Source: CAVPDG01 sp963702535 (GTDB lineage: Bacteria; Chloroflexota; Anaerolineae; Anaerolineales; UBA4823). Taken from it: 64,000 bases of DNA. The stretch lies in assembly GCA_963702535.1 (NCBI GenBank), contig CAVPDG010000016.1, forward strand, positions 310,001 to 374,000. Direction: 5' to 3'. How positions within the stretch are numbered: position 1 is the stretch's first letter; each line of letters opens with the position of its first letter. The position numbers and the translations under genes are program-made. The notes under the pieces are model-generated. The model searched no databases. It saw only the letters and a list, made by a program, of their open reading frames with translations, and was not told the DNA's origin. Below are positions 56,572-64,000 of this stretch, in pieces.

Positions 56572-57828
56572 ATGCAGAAAAACACCGCTACTCTCGCCAT
56601 CCACGGCGGCGAGCCTGTCCGCTCCACACCCCTGCCTCCCTGGCCCAGCTATGGGGAAGAAGAGATCCAGGCAGCCGTCGCCGTGCTGCGCTCGGGCAAG
56701 CTCGCCCGCCAGAGCGGCTCCAAGGTCAGCCAGTTCGAGCAGGCGTTCGCCGAGCGCTTCCAGGTGAAGCACGCCATCGCCGTCAACTCGGGCACGGCTG
56801 CCATTCATGTCGCCCTGGGCGCGTTGGGCATCGGACCCGGCGACGATGTCATCAACACCCCGCACTGTTTCATCGGCACCGCCACACCCGTGGTGCACGC
56901 CGGCGCGGTGCCGGTGTTTGCCGATATCGACCCGCGCACCTTTAACATGGACCCGGCTACCATCGAGAGCCGCATCACGCCCTATACCAAAGCCATCATC
57001 CCGGTGCATCTCAACGGTCTGCCAGCCGATATGGATGCTATCCTCGAAATCGCCCGCCGCCGCCAGCTCTCCGTGATCGAGGATGCCGCCCAGGCGCACG
57101 GCGCCGTGTATCAGGGGCGCATTGCCGGCGCCATGGGGGACATCGGCTGCTTCAGCTTCTGGGAAGATAAGCTGATCACCACCGCCGGCGAGGGCGGCAT
57201 GGTGGTCACGGACGACGACGAGCTGGCGCGCCGGGCGCGCAAATTCCACCATCACGGAGAGGAGCGCCGCGATGGCGATTACTACCAGGTCGAGCGCCTC
57301 TACCTGCACGACTCGCTGGGCTACAATTACCGCATGACCGAGATCCAGGGCGCGATCGGGCTGGTCCAGCTGCGCCGCCTGGACGATTACATCGCCCTGC
57401 GCCGCGAGCGCGCCCACCAGCTCACCGCGCTGCTCGGGCAGATCGAGGGGATCATCCCGCCTTACGAGCCGCCCGAAGCGCTGCACGTCTTCTACAAGTA
57501 CGTCCTCCGCCTGGACCGCCAGGTGATCCAAACCACTGCCAAAGATTTCGTGGCTGCGCTGCGCGCCGAAGGCATCCACTGCTCGCGGCGCTACCCCACG
57601 CCCCTGCACCAGCAGCCCGTCTTCGTCGAGCATCGCGGCTTCGGGCGTACGGCTGCGCCATTCGAGGCGCCCTGGTACAGGGGTAAAACCACCTACGGCA
57701 GCGGCTGCCCCGAGGCGGAGCAGTTGCCTGAGGCGCTGGTGATGGTCACCATGCGCCCGTCTTATACCGCGGAAGACATCCAGGATATCGCCGCCGGCAT
57801 CGCCAAGGTCGCCGGTCACTACCGCTAG
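56572..57828 (+). CDS. DegT/DnrJ/EryC1/StrS-family PLP aminotransferase (first of three)
   Basis: 418 residues. It opens ATLAIHGGEPVRSTPLPPWP, the start typical of the AHBA-synthase/StsC-like group. AVNSGTAAIHVALGALGI is the PLP phosphate loop, VIEDAAQAHGAVYQG holds the Asp and Gln contacts, and SFWEDKLITTAGEGG carries the PLP lysine. GYNYRMTEIQGAIG follows. Members place an amino group on a keto sugar or cyclitol. A TATAAT at 56529 lies 38 bases upstream. The gene is followed by a strong terminator and is probably a separate unit from the GntR-led operon. Confidence 0.88.
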   Translation: MQKNTATLAIHGGEPVRSTPLPPWPSYGEEEIQAAVAVLRSGKLARQSGSKVSQFEQAFAERFQVKHAIAVNSGTAAIHVALGALGIGPGDDVINTPHCFIGTATPVVHAGAVPVFADIDPRTFNMDPATIESRITPYTKAIIPVHLNGLPADMDAILEIARRRQLSVIEDAAQAHGAVYQGRIAGAMGDIGCFSFWEDKLITTAGEGGMVVTDDDELARRARKFHHHGEERRDGDYYQVERLYLHDSLGYNYRMTEIQGAIGLVQLRRLDDYIALRRERAHQLTALLGQIEGIIPPYEPPEALHVFYKYVLRLDRQVIQTTAKDFVAALRAEGIHCSRRYPTPLHQQPVFVEHRGFGRTAAPFEAPWYRGKTTYGSGCPEAEQLPEALVMVTMRPSYTAEDIQDIAAGIAKVAGHYR

Positions 57829-57849
57829 GTGATGAAGGGCTATCTCCAG

Positions 57850-57896
57850 GCGGGGGCAGGGTAGGGCCACCCCACCTTGCCCCCGCTTGCTTTTTT
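57850..57896 (+). terminator. Rho-independent terminator after the first DegT gene
   Basis: GCGGGGGCAGGGT (57850-57862) pairs with ACCTTGCCCCCGC (57874-57886) with a small mismatch, followed by TTGC and six T (57891-57896). Confidence 0.85.
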
Positions 57897-57909
57897 CGTG
57901 CCCAACAGG

Positions 57910-57938
57910 TTGACAAATTTCTCAACCTTCTGTAAAAT
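57910..57938 (+). promoter_or_regulatory. Sigma70 promoter of the GntR-DegT-GH4 operon
   Basis: A perfect TTGACA at 57910-57915, 17 bases, then TAAAAT at 57933-57938. It is followed by an inverted repeat and the GntR gene start at 57992. Confidence 0.85.
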
Positions 57939-57943
57939 ACAAT

Positions 57944-57966
57944 AGTTGTCTGATGAGTAGATAACT
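57944..57966. promoter_or_regulatory. Probable GntR operator
   Basis: AGTTGTCT (57944-57951) and AGATAACT (57959-57966) form an inverted repeat with one mismatch around a seven-base spacer, directly over the start of transcription. Size and place suit a GntR dimer and suggest self-repression by the downstream regulator. A related TTGTCTAAT lies before the third DegT gene, near 63690. Confidence 0.6.
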
Positions 57967-57991
57967 TACTGGATTTTCACACAGGAATTCG

Positions 57992-58732
57992 ATGACCCCA
58001 CGACCGCGCCTCGAGCCCTTGCGCTACCAGGTCCGCAATTACCTGCTCGACCTGTTTAGAGCCAACCAGTACAAGCCCGGCGATAAGATCCCCACCGAGT
58101 CCGAGCTGAGCGAGATGCTCCAGGTCGGTCGCTCGACTTTACGCGAAGGGCTGCACCTGCTCGAGGAAGAGCGCATCATCCGCTCTCGCCACGGCTCCGG
58201 GCGCTACTTGCTCTCCTACCCTTCCGAGCTGGATTTCGATATGGCTCGCCTGCAAAGCGTCACTGAGATGCTGGCGGATTACGATATCGGAAAAGGCGTC
58301 AAAGTCCTCAACATACGCGAAGAGCCCGCCAGCGCGGAGATCGCTGTTCATTTAGCCATCGAAGAAGGCGCTGCGGTGGTGCGCATCGAGCGCACCCGCT
58401 CGGTAGGCGACGTCCCGGTGATCTACTCCATCGACATCATCGAAAAAAAGCGCCTGTGCGCCCCCTTTGAGCCTGCGGATTTTCAGGGCTCCTTGCTGGA
58501 CTACCTGAAAGTGCGCTGTGACATCCTGCTGGATTACTCGCATACCATCATCAAAGCCGTCCCGGGCAGCGAGTTGTTGCGCATGGGTCTGGAGTTCGCC
58601 ATCGATCCCGAGATCCCCTGGATATTGCTTATCCAGACCAACTATGATCCCTACGGAGAGCCCATCATCTACTCGCGCGATTACCACCGCAGCGATTACA
58701 TCTCTTTCCACGTCCGCCGACTCCGCGCGTGA
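57992..58732 (+). CDS. GntR-family regulator with UTRA ligand domain
   Basis: 246 residues. The winged helix is residues 5-75 (YLLDLFRANQYKPGDKIPTE, then EMLQVGRSTLREGLHLLEE). The UTRA domain follows to the end, with VVRIERTRSVGDVPVIYSIDII and DYHRSDYISFHVRRLRA. UTRA domains bind small carbohydrates or their phosphates and release DNA. It sits first in an operon with a DegT aminotransferase, a GH4 enzyme and a dehydrogenase. It is closely similar at its C terminus to the partial regulator at 63750. Confidence 0.92.
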   Translation: MTPRPRLEPLRYQVRNYLLDLFRANQYKPGDKIPTESELSEMLQVGRSTLREGLHLLEEERIIRSRHGSGRYLLSYPSELDFDMARLQSVTEMLADYDIGKGVKVLNIREEPASAEIAVHLAIEEGAAVVRIERTRSVGDVPVIYSIDIIEKKRLCAPFEPADFQGSLLDYLKVRCDILLDYSHTIIKAVPGSELLRMGLEFAIDPEIPWILLIQTNYDPYGEPIIYSRDYHRSDYISFHVRRLRA

Positions 58733-58773
58733 GAGCCCATCCCGCCAGAAAGACAACCCATAGAAAGGAAACC

Positions 58774-59894
58774 ATGGTCGCACCCAAAATCCAATCCATA
58801 CCAGCAGAAGATCTAACGCGGCAGTACCAGCAAATTCGCTGGGAGATCGCCGCCGCCATCGACAGCGTCCTGCCCAGCGGCAAGTACACCCTGGGTCCCG
58901 TATTAGAGAAATTCGAGGCTGAGTTCGCGGCTTACTGCGGCGTAAAGCACTGCCTGGGCATCAGCAACGGCACCGAAGCATTGCACCTGGCGCTGGCCGC
59001 CATGGGCGTGGGTCCGGGTGATGAGGTCATTACCCAGGCGAACACCTACGTAGCCACCAGCTTTGCCGTCAACTACGTGGGCGCCACACCCGTGTTTGTG
59101 GATATCGAGCCGGCGTACTCCAATATGGATGTGCGCCTGGTAGAGAAGAAAATCACCGCCCGCACCAAAGCCATCATCCCCGTGCACATGTACGGTCACC
59201 CGGTGGATATGGACCGCTGATGGCGCTGGCTGAAAAATACGGCTTGAAAGTCCTGGAAGACGCCTCGCATGCCCATGGCGCGTTGTATAAAGGCCGGCGC
59301 GCCGGCTCGCTGGGTCACGCCGCCGCTTTCAGCTTCTACCCATCCAAAGTATTAGGCGCTTACGGCGACGCCGGCGCCGTGGTGACGAGCGACGACGAGC
59401 TGTATAACCGGCTGCGCGTGCTGCGTTACATGGGTCAGGAAGTGAAGCACACCCACCAGGTCATCGGCTTCCAGCAGCGCCTGGACCCCATCCAGGCAGC
59501 CATCCTGAGCGTGAAGCTGCGCCATGTCGACCGCTGGATCGATGAGCGCCGGCGGGTCGCCAGCCTTTACAAAGAGCTTCTCGCTGGATTGCCTCTCGAG
59601 CTGCCCGATGAGGCTGAATGGGGCAGGCACGTTTACTACATGTATACCGTGCGCACATCCCAGCGGGATGCGCTCGAAGCCTATCTCACCGAGAGCGGCA
59701 TCGGCTCTCAAAAGATCTACGCCACGCCGGTGCCCATGCAGCCCTGCTACCACTACCTGGAATACGTGCGCGAGGATATCCCGGTGGCTTCGCGTTACGC
59801 CGACGAGCTGCTCTGCCTGCCGGTCTTCCCTGAGCTCACCGACGCAGAAGTGCAGACCATCGCCGCCAGGATCAGAGAATTCTTCGAGAAATGA
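58774..59894 (+). CDS. DegT-family PLP aminotransferase (second of three; one frameshift)
   Basis: About 373 residues from ATG 58774, with GAAAGGAA just upstream. EDLTRQYQQIRWEIAAAI and GISNGTEALHLALAAMGVGP fit the sugar-aminotransferase (WecE/DesV-like) group. VLEDASHAHGALYKGRRAG has the Asp contact and AFSFYPSKVLGAYGDAG the PLP lysine. A C seems missing at about 59215: the frame ends HPVDMDR-stop, but the corrected frame reads HPVDMDPLMALAEKYGLKV. The stop overlaps the GH4 start. Confidence 0.9.
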
Positions 59895-61140
59895 TGATGA
59901 GCCAACGAATCAAAGTCAGCATATTGGGCGGCAGCGCCCTTGGAACTCCCAGGCTTTTCGATGTGCTGGGTAAGCTCGGCGCCCGGGCGAGCTACGACTT
60001 CGTCCTCGCCGGGCGGGATGAGAGGCGCCTGGGGCTGGTGCGAGCCGTCTCCGAGCAGCTCGTCGCCGCTTACCCCGGGCTGGATGTGCGCATCAGCGCC
60101 ACCACCAGCCTGGAGCAGTGCCTGGATGGCGCCGATTACTGCATCAACCAGATGCGCGCCGGCGGGTTGGAGGGGCGCGCTTTTGACGAATCCTTCCCGC
60201 GCCAGTTTGGCATCCCCGGCGAGGAGACGGTGGGTCCCGGAGGCTTCACCAACTCGCTGCGCGGCATCCCGCTGGTCATGGAAGTCTGCCGCCTGGTTGA
60301 GAAAGTCGCCCCGCAGGCGTTGATGCTCAACCTCACCAACCCCAGCAGCATCGTCCAATCTGCCATCCGCCGCTACAGCAAAGTGAACGTGATCGGCACC
60401 TGCGACTCGCCGGTAGCCCTCATGGAGATGATCGCCGCATTGCTCAAAGCGCCAGTAAGCGGGCTGGAATTCGAGATCGGCGGCATGCACCACTTCGGCT
60501 GGGTGTCCGGCGTGCGCCAGGACGGGCTGGAACGGCTGGATGAAGTCATCCGGCGCGCCGATGAGATGCCAAAGCTCGGCGTCGATCCCGAGCTCATCCG
60601 CACCATCGGCGTGGTGCCATCTTTCTACGGCAAATACTATTTCCACCCAGACCGCATCCTGGCAGCCACCGTAGGGCGCAAGATCCGCGCCCAAGAGCTG
60701 ATGGAGCTCTCCGACGTGATCCTGGAGGCTTACCTGCGCTGGAAGCCGGGCACACCCACGAGTTCGTCGACCAGCGCGGCGCAGCCTGGTATGAGAAGAT
60801 CGTCGTCCCCACCCTGCTGGCGCTGGCTGAGAAGCGCACCACCGAGCTGGTTCTGAGTGTGGATAACAACGGCGCCCTGCCCTGGCTCCCGCCGGATGCC
60901 ATCGTCGAGGGCGCGTGTGCCCATCGTCGCCGGCGTTCCCCAGCCTGCCCGAGGCATGCGCCTGCCGCAGGATATCCAGGCGCTCATGGCGCGCAACTGC
61001 GCTTACGAGATGCTGGCTGCCGAAGCCATCGTGGAGCGAGACCGCGACAAGGCTCTCCGCGCCCTGCTCTCCAACCTGCTGGTGGACAATTTCAACCAGG
61101 CGCGCGGCATCCTGCAACTGGTGTGGCCCGGGGAGGCTAA
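59891..61140 (+). CDS. GH4-family NAD(+)/metal-dependent glycosidase (frameshifted)
   Basis: About 415 residues from ATG 59891 overlapping the DegT stop. The Rossmann start VSILGGSALGTPRLFDVL and MLNLTNPSSIVQSAIRR with NVIGTCDSPVALMEMI (metal Cys) and GGMHHFGWVSGV (metal His) are GH4 marks. A missing base near 60750 hides HEFVDQRGAAWYEKIV, and an extra base near 60915 returns to the original frame. GH4 enzymes oxidise C3 during hydrolysis, usually of phosphorylated or plain hexosides. The family end is near ALRALLSNLLVDNFNQAR; the frame then runs on into the next gene without a stop, so 61140 is an estimate. Confidence 0.8.
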
Positions 61141-61153
61141 ATATACGCCCAAG

Positions 61154-62188
61154 ATGGAGGTCGCTGCCGACCGGCAGCAAGCCGGCGGCGGGCTCAAAGT
61201 GCCCACCCTGTACTACGGCGAGGCATTGCTCGAGTCGCTCAAGCTGCCCGAGCGGGATTACGCCGTGGTCACCATGGAGGAGCCCTGGGAGCTGGCGAAG
61301 GACCGCCTGCAGGTCCCGCCCAAGGCAGTGATCTTCGTGCGCGAGCTGGACTGGTACCGGCTGGAAGCCCTGGAGCGCGCCGTGCCCGAGGTGGACGCCT
61401 TCGTCGGGCTGGGCGGCGGCACAGCCACGGACGCGGCGAAGTACCTGGCATGGCGGCGGCGCGTGCCGGTGGACGCCATCCCCTCGATCACTTCGGTGGA
61501 TGCAGCGGTGACCAAGAGCATCGCTGCCCGCGCCGGCGGTCACGTCACCTATATCGGCTACATTGTGCCGCGCGATGTGTACATCGACTACCGCCTCGTC
61601 CAGGGCGCTCCGCCCCGGCTGAATATCTCCGGCGTGGGCGACATCCTGTGCGCCTATACCGCCCTGTGGGATTGGAAGCTCTCGCACGAAAAAACCGGCG
61701 AGCGTTACGACGAAGAAGCCGTGGCTGCCATGCAGGTCTGGCTGCAAAAAATCTCGCAGGGCGCTGGCGAGATCCGCCAGGTGACCCAACAGGGCATCCG
61801 CTTGATCATGGACGCCTTCGCCGATATCAGCATCATCTGCCGCCGCTTCGGCAGCAGCCGTCCCCAGGAAGCCTCAGATCACACCTTTGCCTATAACGCC
61901 GAGTTCCAGACCGGCAAAAGCTTCCTCCACGGTGAGCTGGTTGCCCTGGGTGCGTATGTGATGGCGACGTTCCAGGGGAATGACTCGGACTACTTGACCG
62001 ACATCTACGCCCGCACCGGCATCCTCTGGCAGCCGGGGCAGATCGGCATGACACGGGATGAGTTCGTGCGCACCCTTACCACGTTGAACTGGTACCAGAA
62101 GAACTTTGGGCGGCGCTATTCCATCTTGAATACGAAAACAATGGATGCAGCTTTCATCGACCAGATGGCTGACCGCCTGGAATTCTGA
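61154..62188 (+). CDS. Glycerol-1-phosphate-dehydrogenase/AraM-like iron-type alcohol dehydrogenase
   Basis: About 344 residues from the first ATG after GH4. DAFVGLGGGTATDAAKYLAW holds the NAD-binding GGGTATD. The metal-ligand regions follow: SITSVDAAVTKS, QEASDHTFAYNAE and SFLHGELVALGAYVM (HGE). The EgsA/AraM family reduces dihydroxyacetone phosphate; related members act on cyclitol-like ketones. No stop separates it from GH4, so a fusion or a lost frame boundary are both possible. With DegT enzymes, a sugar- or cyclitol-ketone role is more likely than lipid synthesis. Confidence 0.78.
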   Translation: MEVAADRQQAGGGLKVPTLYYGEALLESLKLPERDYAVVTMEEPWELAKDRLQVPPKAVIFVRELDWYRLEALERAVPEVDAFVGLGGGTATDAAKYLAWRRRVPVDAIPSITSVDAAVTKSIAARAGGHVTYIGYIVPRDVYIDYRLVQGAPPRLNISGVGDILCAYTALWDWKLSHEKTGERYDEEAVAAMQVWLQKISQGAGEIRQVTQQGIRLIMDAFADISIICRRFGSSRPQEASDHTFAYNAEFQTGKSFLHGELVALGAYVMATFQGNDSDYLTDIYARTGILWQPGQIGMTRDEFVRTLTTLNWYQKNFGRRYSILNTKTMDAAFIDQMADRLEF

Positions 62189-62217
62189 CCGGACGCCAAT
62201 TCGGGAGGACAAGAATT

Positions 62218-62258
62218 ATGAAAACTGCGTGCGGCGAATCGCCGCACGCAGTTTTCAT
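62218..62258. terminator. Perfect 19-base-pair hairpin between convergent genes
   Basis: ATGAAAACTGCGTGCGGCG (62218-62236), loop AAT, and its exact complement (62240-62258). AAAA/TTTT tracts at the outer ends allow termination in both directions, suiting the convergent dehydrogenase and third DegT gene. Confidence 0.82.
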
Positions 62259-62274
62259 CATTGACTCGTTCAGG

Positions 62275-63667
62275 TTATTCTACATCCACCTGCCCCGCCG
62301 GGCTCACCACCACCCAGTTACCGCGCGTCGAGGGCGCCAGCGTCGTCCAGGGTGGGGAGTAGTCCATGCCCTTAGCATAGCCCGCCAGCTGGTTCGAGGC
62401 TGCCCCAGATCTTATTGAATGCTTCCAGGTAGAGGTCCATCGTGTTACGGTTGCGGAAGTACCACGGTCCGGCGCTGCCGTTCTTGCCGATGCAGCGCGT
62501 CGTTTCCAATACCTCCAATGTCGCCGGGTAATCCTCTACATCGTAGTTGATCGGATTGGTCCCCGGCAAAGACCACGGCACACCATCGCCAAAACCTTCC
62601 TTGAGCCGGAACATCGCCTGCCCCGGGATTGGCGCATTTTGATACAGCCGCAGCGGCATGCCCTCGGCTGCCATGGCGTCTTCCACTGCCCTGGCAAACC
62701 TTCCGGCGCTGATATCCAGCCCGGCGGCTTTGGGATCGAAGCGCATGCGGTACATATGATAGACGTGAGTGCTGCCTTCGGGTACGTAGGGCGGGATGAT
62801 GCCGGGGAGCTTGCGCAGCCCATCGCTCAGATACGTGCCGTTGGAGATGAACTCTGCGACGTAGCGATCCAGGCGCCGCAATTGCCCGCGCACGTAAGCC
62901 GCTTGAATGGGATTGATGCGGTAATTCCATCCCAGGGTGTAAGCGTTGTAAGCGCGCGGCTTATCCTTTTGGATTACCTCGCCAAAGGAACGCACCATGC
63001 TCGCCCGGTTGTAATAATCCGGGTTGTCCGTGAAGAAGATGCCGCCTTCACCACAAGTCGCCAGCTGCTTGACGGGCATCAGGCTGGTGCCTGCCACATC
63101 CGCCAGGGCGCCGGCTTTCTTGCCTTTGTAGGTCGCGCCCGTGGCATGCGCCGCGTCTTCAATGATCACCAGGTTGTGCTTATCGGCAATCTTGCGCAGG
63201 GCGTCGTAATCCGCCGGCAGCCCGTGCAGGTCCACTGCCATGATCGCCCGCGTGCGATTGGTGATCTTGCTCTCCACCGAGACCGGGTCGATATTGAAGG
63301 TATACGGGTCGATATCCGCAAACACCGGGATGCAGACGTGGTGCAGGATCGCCGAAGCGGATGCCAGGAAGGTCAGCGCTGGGACGATCACCTCATCCCC
63401 TGGCTTGACGCCCGAAGCCGCCACGGCCGCGTGCAGGGAGGCGGTGCCGCTTCCCATCGCCAGGATGTAATCCACGTCGAAGTATTCCGCCAGCTCTTTC
63501 TCCAGGGCTTCGATCTCGGGGTGGTTGATCCCCAGGAATTCGCCGCTGTTGAACACCTTTTGTACCGCTTCCATATCTTCCGGCATCGTCTCGGGCCATG
63601 GGTCAGCCAGCGGTCTATCCTTTCCTGTGAAGACCGGTGTTCCACCAAATAATGCAAGTTTTGACAT
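62275..63667 (-). CDS. DegT-family PLP aminotransferase (third of three; frameshift near the end)
   Basis: About 463 residues. ATG 63667 has AAAAGGAGT upstream and starts SKLALFGGTPVFTGKDRPL, as in the first DegT protein. AMGSGTASLHAAVAASGV, VIIEDAAHATGATYKGKKAG and SLMPVKQLATCGEGG (PLP lysine) are intact. The in-frame stop at 62372 follows SLEPAGGLC, but one extra base near 62405 hides the natural end: the corrected frame reads ASNQLAGYAKGMDYSPPW and ends GQVDVE at 62275. The long C-terminal part (GPWYFRNRNTMDLY) suits the StsC-like aminocyclitol group. It is read towards the GH4 operon and is led by a second GntR gene. Confidence 0.88.
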
Positions 63668-63749
63668 GAGTGACTCCTTTTCGAAATTAGACAATCTTTT
63701 GATAGCTAATAGAGTTTCGGCGTCGCCTCGCAGCAGAGTCATCGCCCGC

Positions 63750-64000
63750 TCAACGGCGGATGCGGCGCACATTGAAAGAGATATAGTCTCCGCGGTGGAA
63801 ATCCTTGGAATAAACCGCCGGAATGTCCAGCTGGCTGAAGATCACCTGCTCCAGCAGGATCCACGGGGCGTCGAGCTCATTGGCGAACGGTGTATCCTCG
63901 GGATCCAGCATCACCGCTCGCACCGTCGTTTGCGAGTGATCCAGGCGAATGCTGCAATTCTCCCGCAGGTAATCGAACAGCGAACCGGAGAAATCCGCCT
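63750..64000 (-). CDS. GntR/UTRA-family regulator, C-terminal part (runs off the window)
   Basis: The last 82 codons of a UTRA-domain regulator, ending at TGA (complement of 63750-63752). The sequence (DFSGSLFDYLRENCSIRLDH, APWILLEQVIF, VYSKDFHRGDYISFNVRRIRR) matches the end of the regulator at 57992 position by position. It has no start within the window, because the N terminus lies beyond base 64000. It precedes the third DegT gene on the same strand and probably controls it. Confidence 0.85.
   Translation of the reverse strand, partial: ADFSGSLFDYLRENCSIRLDHSQTTVRAVMLDPEDTPFANELDAPWILLEQVIFSQLDIPAVYSKDFHRGDYISFNVRRIRR

Noticed and set aside
56461..57870. Long - strand open frame joined in front of the 56-residue membrane protein
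   Set aside because: It is the antisense of the first DegT gene; only the last 56 codons, with their own ATG, are protein-like.

Overview
The window is GC-rich bacterial DNA, packed with co-oriented genes that often overlap by 1-4 bases. It most resembles Chloroflexota of the Anaerolineae type. The grounds are secreted proteins with short '[YF]LP' hydrophobic motifs, a RodZ-like protein with two HTH domains, and the rplI / rodZ-like / rimO / tsaC housekeeping block. No rRNA or other taxonomic marker is present, so the assignment is an inference.

From 1 to about 51.8 kb lies one very large cell-surface glycan locus on the + strand. It opens with the end of a GDP-mannose 4,6-dehydratase gene on the - strand. 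Next come a NeuB-type synthase fused to a sugar-isomerase-like barrel, a KpsS-like transferase, and a carrier-protein module (acyl carrier protein, aaRS-like amino acid:carrier-protein ligase, GNAT, AAC(3)-like acyltransferase, DUF4910 protein). Two sulfotransferases, a cytidylyltransferase, a membrane phosphatase-like protein, a hydroxyacid dehydrogenase, an SDR and a DUF115 protein follow. GT2 and GT-C glycosyltransferases and a third sulfotransferase lead to three exported glycosidases (clan GH-A, GH78, GH43-like), the dTDP-rhamnose genes rfbC-B-A-D, and a Wzm/Wzt-type exporter. More glycosyltransferases follow, one with a hendecad-repeat tail. At 42.5 kb a sigma70-like promoter and a cyclic-di-GMP-I (GEMM) riboswitch precede a secreted parallel beta-helix protein. 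The locus closes with two glycosyltransferases, a Wzz-like protein, an O-antigen ligase/polymerase-like protein and a secreted HExxH metallopeptidase. The likely shared job is to make, decorate (rhamnose, ulosonic acid, sulfate, perhaps amino acids), export and remodel a surface polysaccharide.

From 52.0 to 56.0 kb, on the - strand, are tsaC, rimO, a RodZ-like gene and rplI. From 56.3 kb to the end are three DegT-type aminotransferases, two GntR/UTRA regulators, a GH4 glycosidase and a glycerol-1-phosphate-dehydrogenase-like enzyme. They look like a regulated pathway for an amino sugar or aminocyclitol.

About half of the genes between 3.8 and 45.3 kb, plus several at 59-62.4 kb, are broken by single-base indels, mostly +1 insertions. 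The 46-58.7 kb stretch is clean. I read this mainly as consensus error and give such genes as whole frameshifted CDSs. Two methyltransferase genes (3844-4715 and 41460-42359) are disrupted enough to be called pseudogenes. I saw no tRNA, rRNA, CRISPR array or intact insertion sequence.
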